This document shows, piece after piece, positions 8,636 to 17,016 of a stretch of DNA of 64,000 bases. Source of the stretch: Paenibacillus brasilensis (lineage in GTDB: Bacteria > Bacillota > Bacilli > Paenibacillales > Paenibacillaceae). Each line of letters starts with the position of its first letter. Positions within the stretch are counted from its first letter, which is position 1. The notes under the pieces are model-generated. The model was not told the origin of the DNA. It saw nothing but the letters and a program-made list of their open reading frames with translations, and made no database searches. The stretch spans positions 1,131,001-1,195,000 of the forward strand of contig NZ_CP045298.1 of assembly GCF_009363115.1 (NCBI RefSeq), given 5' to 3'. The position numbers and the translations under genes are program-made.

Positions 8636-9433
8636 ATGGCAAAACAGTGGCTGCGGCTTATGACGGAGCTATCATCGCGCAAGTGGGTGTGCCGGATTGT
8701 GGGCTCCTTCGCGCAAAGCGGTGCAAGCCGACTTTTTATCCCCACCTTTATACGTACGTACCAGATCCAGACGCATGAGGCGGAACAGGATTGGAAAGAA
8801 TATCGCTCCCTGAATGCCTATTTTACACGCAAATTAAAAGCGGGCATGCGCCCGATTGATACGAACGCCGAGGTGATGACCAGTCCGGTGGATGCACGGA
8901 TTACTTTCACTGGATCAATTACGTCCGGCACTCTCTTGAATGTCAAAGGACAGGATTATACGCTGGATGAGCTGCTTAACCGCTCGCCGCGTCTTGAGAA
9001 GTACACACACGGCTATGCTTTTGTGCTTTATCTCAGCCCGACGGATTATCATCGCATTCATGCGCCAGTATCCGGTACACTGGTGGAGAAGGAGCATCTG
9101 CGCGGCAAGGTATATCCCGTAAATGACTTCGGTTTGCAGCATATGAGGGGAGTCCTTAGCCGTAATGAGCGACAAATTACGTACATTGCTCATGAATACG
9201 GTGAGGTGGCTATCGTCAAAGTGGGTGCAATGAACGTGAGCAGCATCAAGTATACGGATGATCAAGCCGTTTCATGGAAAAAAGGTGACGATCTCGCGTA
9301 TTTCGAATTTGGATCAACTGTCGTTCTACTGACTGAAAACGGTACGTTTGAGCCAGATCCCGCGTTGAAGCTGGGCGATGTGGTAAGAATGGGGCAGCGT
9401 CTCGGCTGCTTCCGACATGATGCCAAAGTGTAA
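8636..9433 (+). CDS. psd: Phosphatidylserine decarboxylase proenzyme
   Basis: A 265-residue proenzyme that would decarboxylate phosphatidylserine to phosphatidylethanolamine at the membrane. The self-cleavage site is visible as YFEFGSTVVLLTENG near the C terminus, where the serine of GST becomes the pyruvoyl group. The charge-relay residues are in SPVDARI (Asp), SPTDYHRIHAPVSG (His) and the GST region. The start at 8636 follows AAGGGGG; the frame is open further upstream into the preceding gene but without a site. No pssA is adjacent. Confidence 0.92.
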   Translation: MAKQWLRLMTELSSRKWVCRIVGSFAQSGASRLFIPTFIRTYQIQTHEAEQDWKEYRSLNAYFTRKLKAGMRPIDTNAEVMTSPVDARITFTGSITSGTLLNVKGQDYTLDELLNRSPRLEKYTHGYAFVLYLSPTDYHRIHAPVSGTLVEKEHLRGKVYPVNDFGLQHMRGVLSRNERQITYIAHEYGEVAIVKVGAMNVSSIKYTDDQAVSWKKGDDLAYFEFGSTVVLLTENGTFEPDPALKLGDVVRMGQRLGCFRHDAKV

Positions 9434-9469
9434 CCGGGTTTACCGCCAGTGCGTGACTGCTACACATAC

Positions 9470-9513
9470 AAAAAGGACCCGGCATTAATGCATTATTGCC
9501 TAGGTCCTTTTTG
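9470..9513 (+). terminator. Intrinsic terminator after psd
   Basis: AAAAAGGACC (9470-9479) pairs with GGTCCTTTTT (9503-9512), with a loop that contains a palindromic ATTAATGCATTATT sequence. It can also work leftward, but only psd ends into it. Confidence 0.8.
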
Positions 9514-9634
9514 TTGTATCTTTATTGTTATACGTTCATACGGTAGCTCTCAAAACCATAATACTCTCACTTCACTTCTGGCTGATAGCGTCCAATAGGC
9601 CTGAATCTGAAACAGCTCGTCCACCATCATAGCT

Positions 9635-10423
9635 TCACCTGATCTCGGACGGACTTTTCCCTGTATATTGCTTGAATTGACGGCTGAAGAAAAAGATATC
9701 TCGGTATCCCAAGGCCTCTGCCACCTCGGTCACATTCATCCCGGCATGCAGCAATAGATGCTGCGCGCGTTCAATCCGCATACTGATTATATGAGATTGC
9801 GCGGAAACGCCCAGCAGCTCCTTGAATTTAATTGAAAAATAACGCGGCGACAGCCCTGCCCGTGCCGCTAAATCCTCGACACGATGAGGAAGTCCCGGAT
9901 GCTGACGCACATAGTTGGCCGTTTCCCGAATGACCTCGGTGAGCTGGTTGCTGGCCTGCTGCTCCTGCGGCTCCTTACGGTCGGCACGCAGCAGATGAAT
10001 CATCAATTGCTTCAAGATCAGCCTGCCTTCCTCTTCAGCTCCGTAAGCACGCTCCAAGCGCAGACGGACGTATCTGGCAAGCATATGCTCCACCTCAAAT
10101 GTTTCCTCCAGCATGCGGTAGCTTGCAGGGATAAGCTTCGGCTGCTCAGAAAGATCAAAATGAATATAAGTCAGTATAAGCGGCTTTTGCGGGTTATGTG
10201 TGGCCCGGGTATCATCCCCGGGCTTGAATAGGAAGCAGCTGCCCTTGCTCACCGGATAGGCTTCCCCGTTTAATACAACCGTCCCTTCTCCGCTCCATAC
10301 ATAAAATAAATCATAGTTTGGCATCGGCTTTTCGCGCACCTGCCATTTCCAACCCGGCTCGCACACAATTTTGGCAAAGGCGGGCAGCAGGATAAACGAT
10401 GACGCAGACGTATCCAGCAACAT
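9635..10423 (-). CDS. AraC-family transcriptional regulator
   Basis: A 262-residue protein with an N-terminal cupin-like sensing half (about residues 20-130, including NYDLFYVWSGEGTVVLNGE and GSCFLFKPGDDTRATHN) and a C-terminal double HTH (RVEDLAARAGLSPRYFSIKF, then NVTEVAEALGYRDIFFFSRQ and the closing GKSPSEIR). Start at ATG 10423 follows AAAGGAGG by 5-6 nt; an in-frame GTG at 10429 overlaps that site. AraC regulators of this layout usually control sugar or glycoside genes, but the expected transport or hydrolase genes are not adjacent, so the target is unknown. Confidence 0.85.
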   Translation of the reverse strand: MLLDTSASSFILLPAFAKIVCEPGWKWQVREKPMPNYDLFYVWSGEGTVVLNGEAYPVSKGSCFLFKPGDDTRATHNPQKPLILTYIHFDLSEQPKLIPASYRMLEETFEVEHMLARYVRLRLERAYGAEEEGRLILKQLMIHLLRADRKEPQEQQASNQLTEVIRETANYVRQHPGLPHRVEDLAARAGLSPRYFSIKFKELLGVSAQSHIISMRIERAQHLLLHAGMNVTEVAEALGYRDIFFFSRQFKQYTGKSPSEIR

Positions 10424-10932
10424 CTGCACCTCCTTTTGCTATTCTTTGGATTTCTCTATCCCGTTAAATAATAATATAAGCGCCGCGCCGCCAATACGCA
10501 AAAAATTAGTGTGCGCAACTCCGTTAATGTAGTGGCTGTCCAACTCGGCGTACCGCTCTCGGATTCGGCACAAGGAAGGCTCTCTGACAGTTGGCATGAA
10601 GCTGAATCAGCTTGCGAGCACCAGCGATCAATAGCTGTACAAAAGGAACTTGCCGAACTGCGCGAGAGCTTGATAAAATATAGCGGTCGTTAAGTGCTTT
10701 TTTAGTGTCCTTGGAACATTCAGGCATTGCGCCGTATGGATCCGTCAAGGGGCTCGCCAGCAACAGCTCAGTGGCTTGTCTTTGACGAGCGGGTTCTTCC
10801 CGCATACCACTACTCTCTCCGAATCTTAGGAGGGCTGGCACCGTCTGGAGCAGGATTGCAAAGAACAGCAGCGCAGACAACATTTGTACATCAAAAATCA
10901 GGTACTGGTACCTCAAGGAGAGTGTGGTATTC
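10424..10932. other. Intergenic region without a supported gene
   Basis: About 500 nt between the AraC gene and the PAS-chemoreceptor. Open frames exist on both strands (for example minus 10524-10949 and plus 10511-10693), but none has a ribosome-binding site with a sensible start or a sequence I recognise. It may be the remains of a lost gene. AAGGAG at 10915-10920 belongs to the following gene. Confidence 0.45.
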
Positions 10933-11793
10933 ATGTTAGACAAAGACACAATTGATCAACGATTAGCTGTTTTATCAACCATTCAAAACAATTTAGGCAT
11001 GATCATGTTTGACACCCAAGGACAAGTCACTTGGTCCAATGAACTTTTCGCTAGTACAATGGGATATAAAGTTGATGAAATTGTTGGTATTCATCACAGC
11101 CAGCTTTGCTTGCAAGAATTTGTATCCAGTCATGCATATGCTGACTTATGGAGTAATTTGCGTCAAGGAAGAGCCTTTCAAGATAAAATTGTACGAGTTA
11201 CAAAAGATGGAAGAAAGTTAACACTAGAGGCAACTTATATGCCTATCCTTAAAGAAGATCATGTCCAGGCCGTCATCAAGATAGCAACTGACATCACGAA
11301 ACGCGAAACCGTTCTCCAGGAAAGTACGGCAGAGCTGATAGCAATGGTGGAGGAAATGACTGCTAACACGGATGAGGTATTGGAAGCTTCGAAGCTGATT
11401 GTAGACCATATGGCAAAGTTGAATACGGAATCTGCAGTAGTCAGAGATCAGCTCAAAAGTATCCAATCAGTCACTAGTGTTGTCAAGGATATTGCTTCTC
11501 AATCTCATTTGCTAGGTTTGAATGCCGCCATTGAAGCTGCCCGAGCCGGTGAACAGGGACGTGGCTTTGAGGTGGTCGCCAATGAAGTTAGAAAAATGGC
11601 GGCCTCCAGCAAACTATCCGCAGAAGACATCTTCATTCAAATAAATGAAATTGCAAAAGCAATGTCGTCGATGATGCAAAAAATTGAAGATATCACGGAT
11701 CAGATTTCCACCAATTCGGATGCTATGAGTGAATTAAAAAAAGCCTATGATCATATCGCTGCTACTACAGAAAATTTGGCATCCTCAATTTAA
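10933..11793 (+). CDS. Soluble PAS-domain methyl-accepting chemotaxis-type protein
   Basis: A 286-residue protein without membrane segments. Residues about 15-125 form a PAS domain ([20 protein letters not shown] and the C-terminal ITDITKR cap). The rest is a short MCP signalling coiled coil with the conserved hairpin tip [20 protein letters not shown], which contacts CheA/CheW, followed by [10 protein letters not shown]. It would be a cytoplasmic sensor, perhaps for redox or a small ligand bound by PAS. The start is ambiguous: ATG 10933 lies 12 nt after AAGGAG, while GTG 10924 is too close to it. The coiled coil is shorter than in classical receptors. Confidence 0.85.
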   Translation: MLDKDTIDQRLAVLSTIQNNLGMIMFDTQGQVTWSNELFASTMGYKVDEIVGIHHSQLCLQEFVSSHAYADLWSNLRQGRAFQDKIVRVTKDGRKLTLEATYMPILKEDHVQAVIKIATDITKRETVLQESTAELIAMVEEMTANTDEVLEASKLIVDHMAKLNTESAVVRDQLKSIQSVTSVVKDIASQSHLLGLNAAIEAARAGEQGRGFEVVANEVRKMAASSKLSAEDIFIQINEIAKAMSSMMQKIEDITDQISTNSDAMSELKKAYDHIAATTENLASSI

Positions 11794-11854
11794 GCCGCTT
11801 ACTTTCAGTTACGTCCCCTTAATGCTTTTGCGTGACGCTTACCGAGTGTAATGC

Positions 11855-11860
11855 TATAAT
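11855..11860 (+). promoter_or_regulatory. Extended -10 promoter of the aminotransferase gene
   Basis: TGCTATAAT (TG at 11852-11853, TATAAT at 11855-11860) matches the extended -10 form, 35 nt before the start codon. No good -35 box is seen at the usual distance. Confidence 0.5.
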
Positions 11861-11895
11861 ATGTAATCAAAATGACTTGGAAGGATGAAACGGGA

Positions 11896-13194
11896 ATGAA
11901 TCCACTGGTAGCCCAGCTAAACCACAACATTCAGTCAGGCAACGAGCATGTATATCAAATGCTTTCCCTTTTAGGTAAAGAAATTTATTTTCCAAAAGAA
12001 GGAATTTTGAGCCAATCTGCCGAAGCCGGAAAAATGGCCAAAAAATATAATGCTACGATCGGTATTGCTATTGAAGGCAATGGTCCTATGCATTTGCAGG
12101 TTATTCAGGAGAAGCTGTCTGCTTACAGTCCCAAGGATTTATACCCTTATGCTCCCCCTGCAGGCAAACCTGAACTGCGCAGCGTATGGCGCGATAAAAT
12201 GCTGAAGGAAAATCCTTCGCTGGCTGGAAAAGGCTTCGGCCTTCCCGTAGTTACGAACGCGCTGACCCACGGTTTGAGTATCGTTGCCGACCTGTTTACA
12301 GATGAAGGCGATGCTGTTATTTACCCGGACAAAAACTGGGAAAATTATGAGCTGACATTCGGGATTCGCCGTCATGGGCGCTTGGTGAATTACCCGTTGT
12401 TCTCGGAGGACCACCGTTTTAATAGCGAGGGGCTGCGTGATGCGCTGCTCGCGCAAAAAGAGTACGGCAAAGCGATCGTTATATTGAACTTCCCTAACAA
12501 TCCAACTGGCTATACACCGGGCGCCGAAGAGGGGAAAGCGATTGTTGCAGCCATTCAAGAAGCCGCAGAAGCAGGCATCAATGTTGTAGTAGTGACGGAC
12601 GATGCTTATTTTGGTCTGTTCTTCGAGGACTCCCTGCATGAATCGCTATTTGGTCAGTTAGCCGGACTTCATCCGAGAATTTTACCAGTCAAAGTCGACG
12701 GAGCCACCAAAGAAGAATACGTTTGGGGTTTCCGTGTCGGATTTATTACCTTTGCTTCCGAGAATCAGGATGTACTGAACGCACTGGAGCAAAAAGCACT
12801 GGGGATTATCCGGGCAACGATTTCGAGTGGCCCTCACCCGTCCCAAACCTTCGTACTGGATGCCCTCAAATCTCCTGATTTTGAGCAGCAAAAGCAAGAA
12901 AAGTTCCAAATTATGAAGGGGCGGGCTAATAAGGTCAAAGCACTACTTGATAGCGGGAAATACGGAGATGTATGGAGCTACTACCCTTTCAACTCGGGTT
13001 ATTTCATGTGTCTCAAGCTGAACGGCTTGTCCGCCGAACGGCTGCGTACACATTTGCTGGAGCAATATGGAGTAGGGACGATTGCGCTGGGTGAGCACGA
13101 CCTCCGAGTCGCGTTTTCCTGTATCGAGGAAGAATATCTGGAAGACTTGTATGATATTATTTATCGTGGCGTACAGGATTTGTTAAACGCATAA
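11896..13194 (+). CDS. PLP-dependent aminotransferase, class I/II
   Basis: A 432-residue fold-type I aminotransferase. The PLP-binding features are VTNALTHGLSIVADLF (phosphate-binding region), LNFPNNPTGYTPG (Asn/Pro stretch), VVVTDDAYFGLF (Asp contacting the pyridine nitrogen), KVDGATKEEYVWGFRVGF (Schiff-base Lys) and HDLRVAFSCI (substrate carboxylate Arg). Substrate is probably an aromatic or general amino acid but cannot be fixed from sequence. Start at ATG 11896 follows AAGGATG by 8 nt; an in-frame ATG at 11872 lacks a site. It stands alone with its own promoter and terminator. Confidence 0.85.
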   Translation: MNPLVAQLNHNIQSGNEHVYQMLSLLGKEIYFPKEGILSQSAEAGKMAKKYNATIGIAIEGNGPMHLQVIQEKLSAYSPKDLYPYAPPAGKPELRSVWRDKMLKENPSLAGKGFGLPVVTNALTHGLSIVADLFTDEGDAVIYPDKNWENYELTFGIRRHGRLVNYPLFSEDHRFNSEGLRDALLAQKEYGKAIVILNFPNNPTGYTPGAEEGKAIVAAIQEAAEAGINVVVVTDDAYFGLFFEDSLHESLFGQLAGLHPRILPVKVDGATKEEYVWGFRVGFITFASENQDVLNALEQKALGIIRATISSGPHPSQTFVLDALKSPDFEQQKQEKFQIMKGRANKVKALLDSGKYGDVWSYYPFNSGYFMCLKLNGLSAERLRTHLLEQYGVGTIALGEHDLRVAFSCIEEEYLEDLYDIIYRGVQDLLNA

Positions 13195-13222
13195 CAATAG
13201 TGGGTTAAGTGTACAACTTAAT

Positions 13223-13260
13223 AAAGCGGTATGCCAAATGTTGTGGCATACCGCTTTTTT
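13223..13260 (+). terminator. Bidirectional terminator between aminotransferase and kinase
   Basis: AAAGCGGTATGCCA (13223-13236) pairs with TGGCATACCGCTTT (13244-13257) and ends in a T run. The A-rich left flank is short, so leftward termination of the kinase gene is less efficient. Confidence 0.8.
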
Positions 13261-13298
13261 GGTCCGCTGAGTGCTCGTCAAGCACACTTTGGGACAGA

Positions 13299-14576
13299 TT
13301 ATCCTTCAGCAGCGAGCAAGGATTCCTGTGCCAGCGGCAGCAGGATGGTCACCTCGGTCCCTACTCCCGGCTCACTCTCATAGCGTATACTCCCATCCAT
13401 TGCTTCAATGATTCGAAAGGAGACGGCCGTTCCCAGACCCGTTCCTACCTCTTTTGTCGAAAAAAACAGAGTGCCCACTCGCTCCAGATGCTCCTGGCTC
13501 ATGCCTTTGCCATTATCCCTGATATTCAGACACGCCTTCTCTTCCTGAATTGCCAGCGTTATGTATACCCTGCCTCCATCTTCCGCAGCCTCAATTGCAT
13601 TTCTCGTCACATGTACTAACGCCTGTAACAGCTGGTTACGATCCGTATGTACGTATATTTCATTTCTCAGCTCTGTGTACAGTCTTACCCCTTGCTTGGT
13701 TGCCATCGGCTTTAGAAGCAGAACAATCTGTTGCACCATGCCCGACAGATCCATCAACTCTGTTTTGCCAATCTTCGGTCTGGATAAGTTCAGATAGTCG
13801 CTAATAATTCTTTCAGCCCGATCTACCTCTGCCAGCGCCAAAGCAATATACCTGCGATTTTTTCCTTCCAGCCCTGACTGAACCATTTGCAGGAACCCTT
13901 TAATGACAGTCAACGGATTCCGTACTTCATGGGCCATAGAGGCCGCCAGTTCACCCAATGTGTTGATACGCTCAGCCTGTCGAATCTTTCTCCTCATTTC
14001 TTCCCGTTCCAGACTAAACTCCATCCAGAATGAAGAGGCTCCAACACTTAAGAATTGAATCACACCAAACCCGAAAATGATCTTGATCAGTTCTATTTCA
14101 TCCTTATCCAGCTTGCCATTAGCCCAGGAATGTATCAGAAGAATGATCAGCATAACCATGCTGGCCCATATACTCATCAACATATTAATGCCTACCCGTA
14201 AAAACATACCCTTGATCTGCATAAACCTTTTTCTCACCAAGAAAGGACCCAGATAACACAAAATCATGCTGAGAAGCCCCACTTGAATCGACTCAGGACC
14301 TACATATATACGAACTAACACCATCACTGTTATATTCAGCAATCCTGCCTTTGGGCCAAAATATAGCACGGACAGAATCAAAGGAACATAGCGGAGATCC
14401 CAGTATAAGCCATACCAAATGTACGCAAAAGTAATGCACAGCACAGAAGACACGCCCAGTACCCCTCCCATAAGCAACGGGGCATGTTTCATATGTCGAT
14501 GATCCGACAAAGCGCTATATACCAGCAACGGTACAAACACAAGAAATATGTTTACGAGCAGCTTATCTACCAGCAT
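13299..14576 (-). CDS. Membrane sensor histidine kinase (5TM-LYT type, sporulation-kinase-like)
   Basis: A 425-residue kinase. About six membrane segments fill residues 1-190 in the 5TM-5TMR_LYT pattern (LYFGPKAGLLNITVMVLVRI). HisKA has the H box ASMAHEVRNPLTVIKGFLQM, and HATPase the N box HVTRNAIEAA, G1 IRDNGKGM and G2 GTGLGTAVSFRI. This layout resembles KinB-type kinases that feed phosphate into the Spo0A phosphorelay; no response regulator is adjacent, which fits an orphan sporulation kinase, but this is inference. The start ATG 14576 (MLVDKLL) is preferred over an upstream start at 14714 because it opens directly into the first helix. Confidence 0.85.
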   Translation of the reverse strand: MLVDKLLVNIFLVFVPLLVYSALSDHRHMKHAPLLMGGVLGVSSVLCITFAYIWYGLYWDLRYVPLILSVLYFGPKAGLLNITVMVLVRIYVGPESIQVGLLSMILCYLGPFLVRKRFMQIKGMFLRVGINMLMSIWASMVMLIILLIHSWANGKLDKDEIELIKIIFGFGVIQFLSVGASSFWMEFSLEREEMRRKIRQAERINTLGELAASMAHEVRNPLTVIKGFLQMVQSGLEGKNRRYIALALAEVDRAERIISDYLNLSRPKIGKTELMDLSGMVQQIVLLLKPMATKQGVRLYTELRNEIYVHTDRNQLLQALVHVTRNAIEAAEDGGRVYITLAIQEEKACLNIRDNGKGMSQEHLERVGTLFFSTKEVGTGLGTAVSFRIIEAMDGSIRYESEPGVGTEVTILLPLAQESLLAAEG

Positions 14577-14780
14577 CTCGTCTTTCCCACTTTCCAAGTG
14601 ATAATGATTACATACTTCTTCTATTCTCGCTAATGCGTATCTTTTCCTTTCTATACTCCCGTATCTGATAAAAAATATAAGGCGATTCGGCAACCTATCC
14701 GAACATTGGCCCACGCCATCCGGGAAGCCGCCTCATAAGATACGGGTATCCTTTATTACAATGTCGAGAGGAGAATGGGC

Positions 14781-14897
14781 ATGGGAGCAGAAGAAACAAG
14801 AGGCGGTTACGGTGGTTACGGCGCATTCACAAGCACAGGAACCATTTTGGTATTGTTCATTTTATTAGTTATTATCAGTAGAACGATCTTCATTTAA
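14781..14897 (+). CDS. YjcZ-family small sporulation membrane peptide
   Basis: A 38-residue peptide that starts MGAEETRGGYGGYGAF and ends with one hydrophobic helix (TILVLFILLVIISRTIF). The Gly-Tyr-rich head and single C-terminal helix are typical of the YjcZ/YtrH-like small spore membrane peptides of Bacillales. AGAGGAG lies 8 nt before the ATG. It is encoded alone between a kinase gene and the ecs operon. Confidence 0.8.
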   Translation: MGAEETRGGYGGYGAFTSTGTILVLFILLVIISRTIFI

Positions 14898-14940
14898 AAC
14901 GGGTATCTGCACCCACGGCTGACGATAGCGCAAACGCACG

Positions 14941-14990
14941 AAAAAGGCTAATCCGCAGACAGCCCCTGCTGCTTGCGAATTAGCCTCTTC
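14941..14990 (-). terminator. Terminator of the ecsAB operon
   Basis: On the minus strand AGGCTAAT (about 14978-14985) pairs with ATTAGCCT (14946-14953), with TGCG/CGCA inside, followed by TTTTT. It sits just after the ecsB stop codon; the T run is on the minus strand. Confidence 0.7.
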
Positions 14991-15010
14991 TTTGTTTCAT
15001 TTGGACCAGA

Positions 15011-16240
15011 TCACACCTCTTCCTCATCTTGTCCGTCCAACCGCCATTTTTTCGCCTGTGTACCCCGGATCAGAAATACCACAAGAGCTCCACCAACCAG
15101 CGTCAGCAGCGTAGATAGTAGATCCTCAGTTCCTTTCACCAGGAATGGGAGCCACAGGACTACAGCAGCGGGCAACATCATTCGGACGACAAAGTCCAGA
15201 AAAGACGCACGACGATGATGTGCAGGGATCGGATACAGCTGAAGCCATAACGAATCCTTGTGATACTGCCTTAGCGAAGTGATTTGTACGCCAATGAGAA
15301 ATACAAAAAATAAATACACCGCAATACCGATCCAGCCTGTATGGGTGATATATATAATTAACAGACCCAAAATACCTAACCGAATAACAATACCTGCGGG
15401 TTCTGTACGTAAAAACGTCTTAAACAGCAGATAGCGATACGCTCCCTTTCTGTCCCACGGTATATTGCCCCCCAGCCAGGAAAGCCAGCGGCGCGGAGTT
15501 ACTCTCTGCGTAAGGGCAGGTACATCAACGAACCAGCCTAAAGTACGCAGCACCCGAGCAGCCTGCATGCTTTCTGTCCGGATCAGCTTTTCCCAAGCTA
15601 CTAACAGCTTGACCGGAAAACGCAGAACGAGCACGTAGACCACGCTGACCAATACGATAAACGGCAAGCTGTGCAGCGGAGGCTGCCACAGCCATGCGGC
15701 TACCATTAGCACAGCCAACACCCACCGAAGCAGGCGATAGCCTGCGCTGGCGCCAACCGATACGATGCGAAGCTCCTGCCAGCCGCCATAGCTGAACAGC
15801 AGCTTCAACAGCACGAACAGCAGCAGGGTCAGCAGCAACGGCTTAGGTGCGGCATCGCTGCGAATATACAGCGGCCACGCGATAATGGACAGCAGCAGCA
15901 GCCCAAATATTTTATACACCACACCCCGGATGCGGCTGGCCTTAAAATAATGCTGCATCGCATATTCCTGCGGACGCAGGAAGACAATATCCGCCGCGTT
16001 CAAATACGTGCGAAAGCTCGCATGAGCAATCGGAATAGCTACAATCAGCATGATCCAGCGGATGGGCAAATCCGGTGGAGTATGCATCAGCAGCGACGTG
16101 TACCATGCAGCAAAAGCAATCAGCGCAAAGCCGAAGACCACTGCCAGACCGCTCTGAATGACATAGCCCAGATAGGGCAGCACCTGTCCCCAGAACGCAA
16201 CACGTCTTTCTTTATGCAAACGTTGCAAGTCCATGCTCAT
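15011..16240 (-). CDS. ecsB: ABC transporter permease EcsB
   Basis: A 409-residue membrane protein with about ten hydrophobic segments and a charged C terminus (KKWRLDGQDEEEV). It resembles EcsB, the membrane partner of EcsA in Bacillales; the pair affects exoenzyme secretion, competence and intramembrane proteolysis, with an undefined transport substrate. The start codon overlaps the end of ecsA by 4 nt, giving translational coupling. The MHKER-like start (MSMDLQRLHKERRVAFWGQV) is typical. Confidence 0.85.
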   Translation of the reverse strand: MSMDLQRLHKERRVAFWGQVLPYLGYVIQSGLAVVFGFALIAFAAWYTSLLMHTPPDLPIRWIMLIVAIPIAHASFRTYLNAADIVFLRPQEYAMQHYFKASRIRGVVYKIFGLLLLSIIAWPLYIRSDAAPKPLLLTLLLFVLLKLLFSYGGWQELRIVSVGASAGYRLLRWVLAVLMVAAWLWQPPLHSLPFIVLVSVVYVLVLRFPVKLLVAWEKLIRTESMQAARVLRTLGWFVDVPALTQRVTPRRWLSWLGGNIPWDRKGAYRYLLFKTFLRTEPAGIVIRLGILGLLIIYITHTGWIGIAVYLFFVFLIGVQITSLRQYHKDSLWLQLYPIPAHHRRASFLDFVVRMMLPAAVVLWLPFLVKGTEDLLSTLLTLVGGALVVFLIRGTQAKKWRLDGQDEEEV

Positions 16241-16983
16241 TCCCTGCCCTGTACCAGCTCATAAAATGCATCTTCCAGCGGCATGCCCGGCTTACCCGCC
16301 TGTGCTGTCACTTCATTCAGCGTACCCTGTGCAATAATGGTACCCTGATGAAGCACAATGAAACGATCACAATAATTTTCAATCGTGGACAAAATATGAG
16401 AACTGAGTAAAATGGATGAGCCTGAACGCTTCATTTCCAGCATAAAGTCAAGCAGGGAACGAATACCCAGCGGGTCCAGGCCCAAAAATGGCTCATCAAT
16501 AACATACAACGGCGGTCCCGCCAAAAATGCGCACATAATCATGACTTTCTGACGCATCCCTTTGGAAAGATGCATAGACATGCTTCCGCTCTTGTCCCGC
16601 ATACGGAACAGATCCAGCATCTGATTACTACGTGTGCGGAAATCCGCTTCACTGACTCCATAAGCCCTGGCGGTGAACTCCATATGCTCCATCACCGTCA
16701 TTTCAGGATACAACTCTGGAGATTCGGGTACAAAAGCAATGGCTCCCTGATATTGCTCGGGATTCTCCTCCTGCTTATGTCCCTGCACGCGTATTTCTCC
16801 AGCCTGCGGTGTCATCAGACCCAAAATATGCTTCATGGTCGTACTCTTCCCGGCCCCGTTCAGACCAATCAGTCCCACCATTTCGCCTGGCTTTACATCG
16901 AGCGAAATCTGATGCAGCACCGGACGCTTGGCACTGTATCCGCCGGTCAGTCCGTTAATTTGCAATACAGGCTGTTGTTCCAT
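16237..16983 (-). CDS. ecsA: ABC transporter ATP-binding protein EcsA
   Basis: A 248-residue ATPase with Walker A (GLNGAGKSTT), the Q loop region (AFVPESPELYPEMTV), signature LSKGMRQKV, Walker B YVIDEPFLGLD and the switch His in LLSSHILST. It energises EcsB, with which it overlaps by 4 nt. The gene begins 34 nt after the stop of the upstream DEAD-box helicase gene on the same strand. Confidence 0.9.
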   Translation of the reverse strand: MEQQPVLQINGLTGGYSAKRPVLHQISLDVKPGEMVGLIGLNGAGKSTTMKHILGLMTPQAGEIRVQGHKQEENPEQYQGAIAFVPESPELYPEMTVMEHMEFTARAYGVSEADFRTRSNQMLDLFRMRDKSGSMSMHLSKGMRQKVMIMCAFLAGPPLYVIDEPFLGLDPLGIRSLLDFMLEMKRSGSSILLSSHILSTIENYCDRFIVLHQGTIIAQGTLNEVTAQAGKPGMPLEDAFYELVQGRE

Positions 16984-17016
16984 GGCTTCCCCTCTTCTCC
17001 CTTATCCGTTCGGTCC

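Noticed and set aside
10511-10939. Overlapping open frames before the PAS receptor gene (both strands)
   Set aside because: No ribosome-binding sites, no recognisable sequence; reported only as a gene-free stretch.
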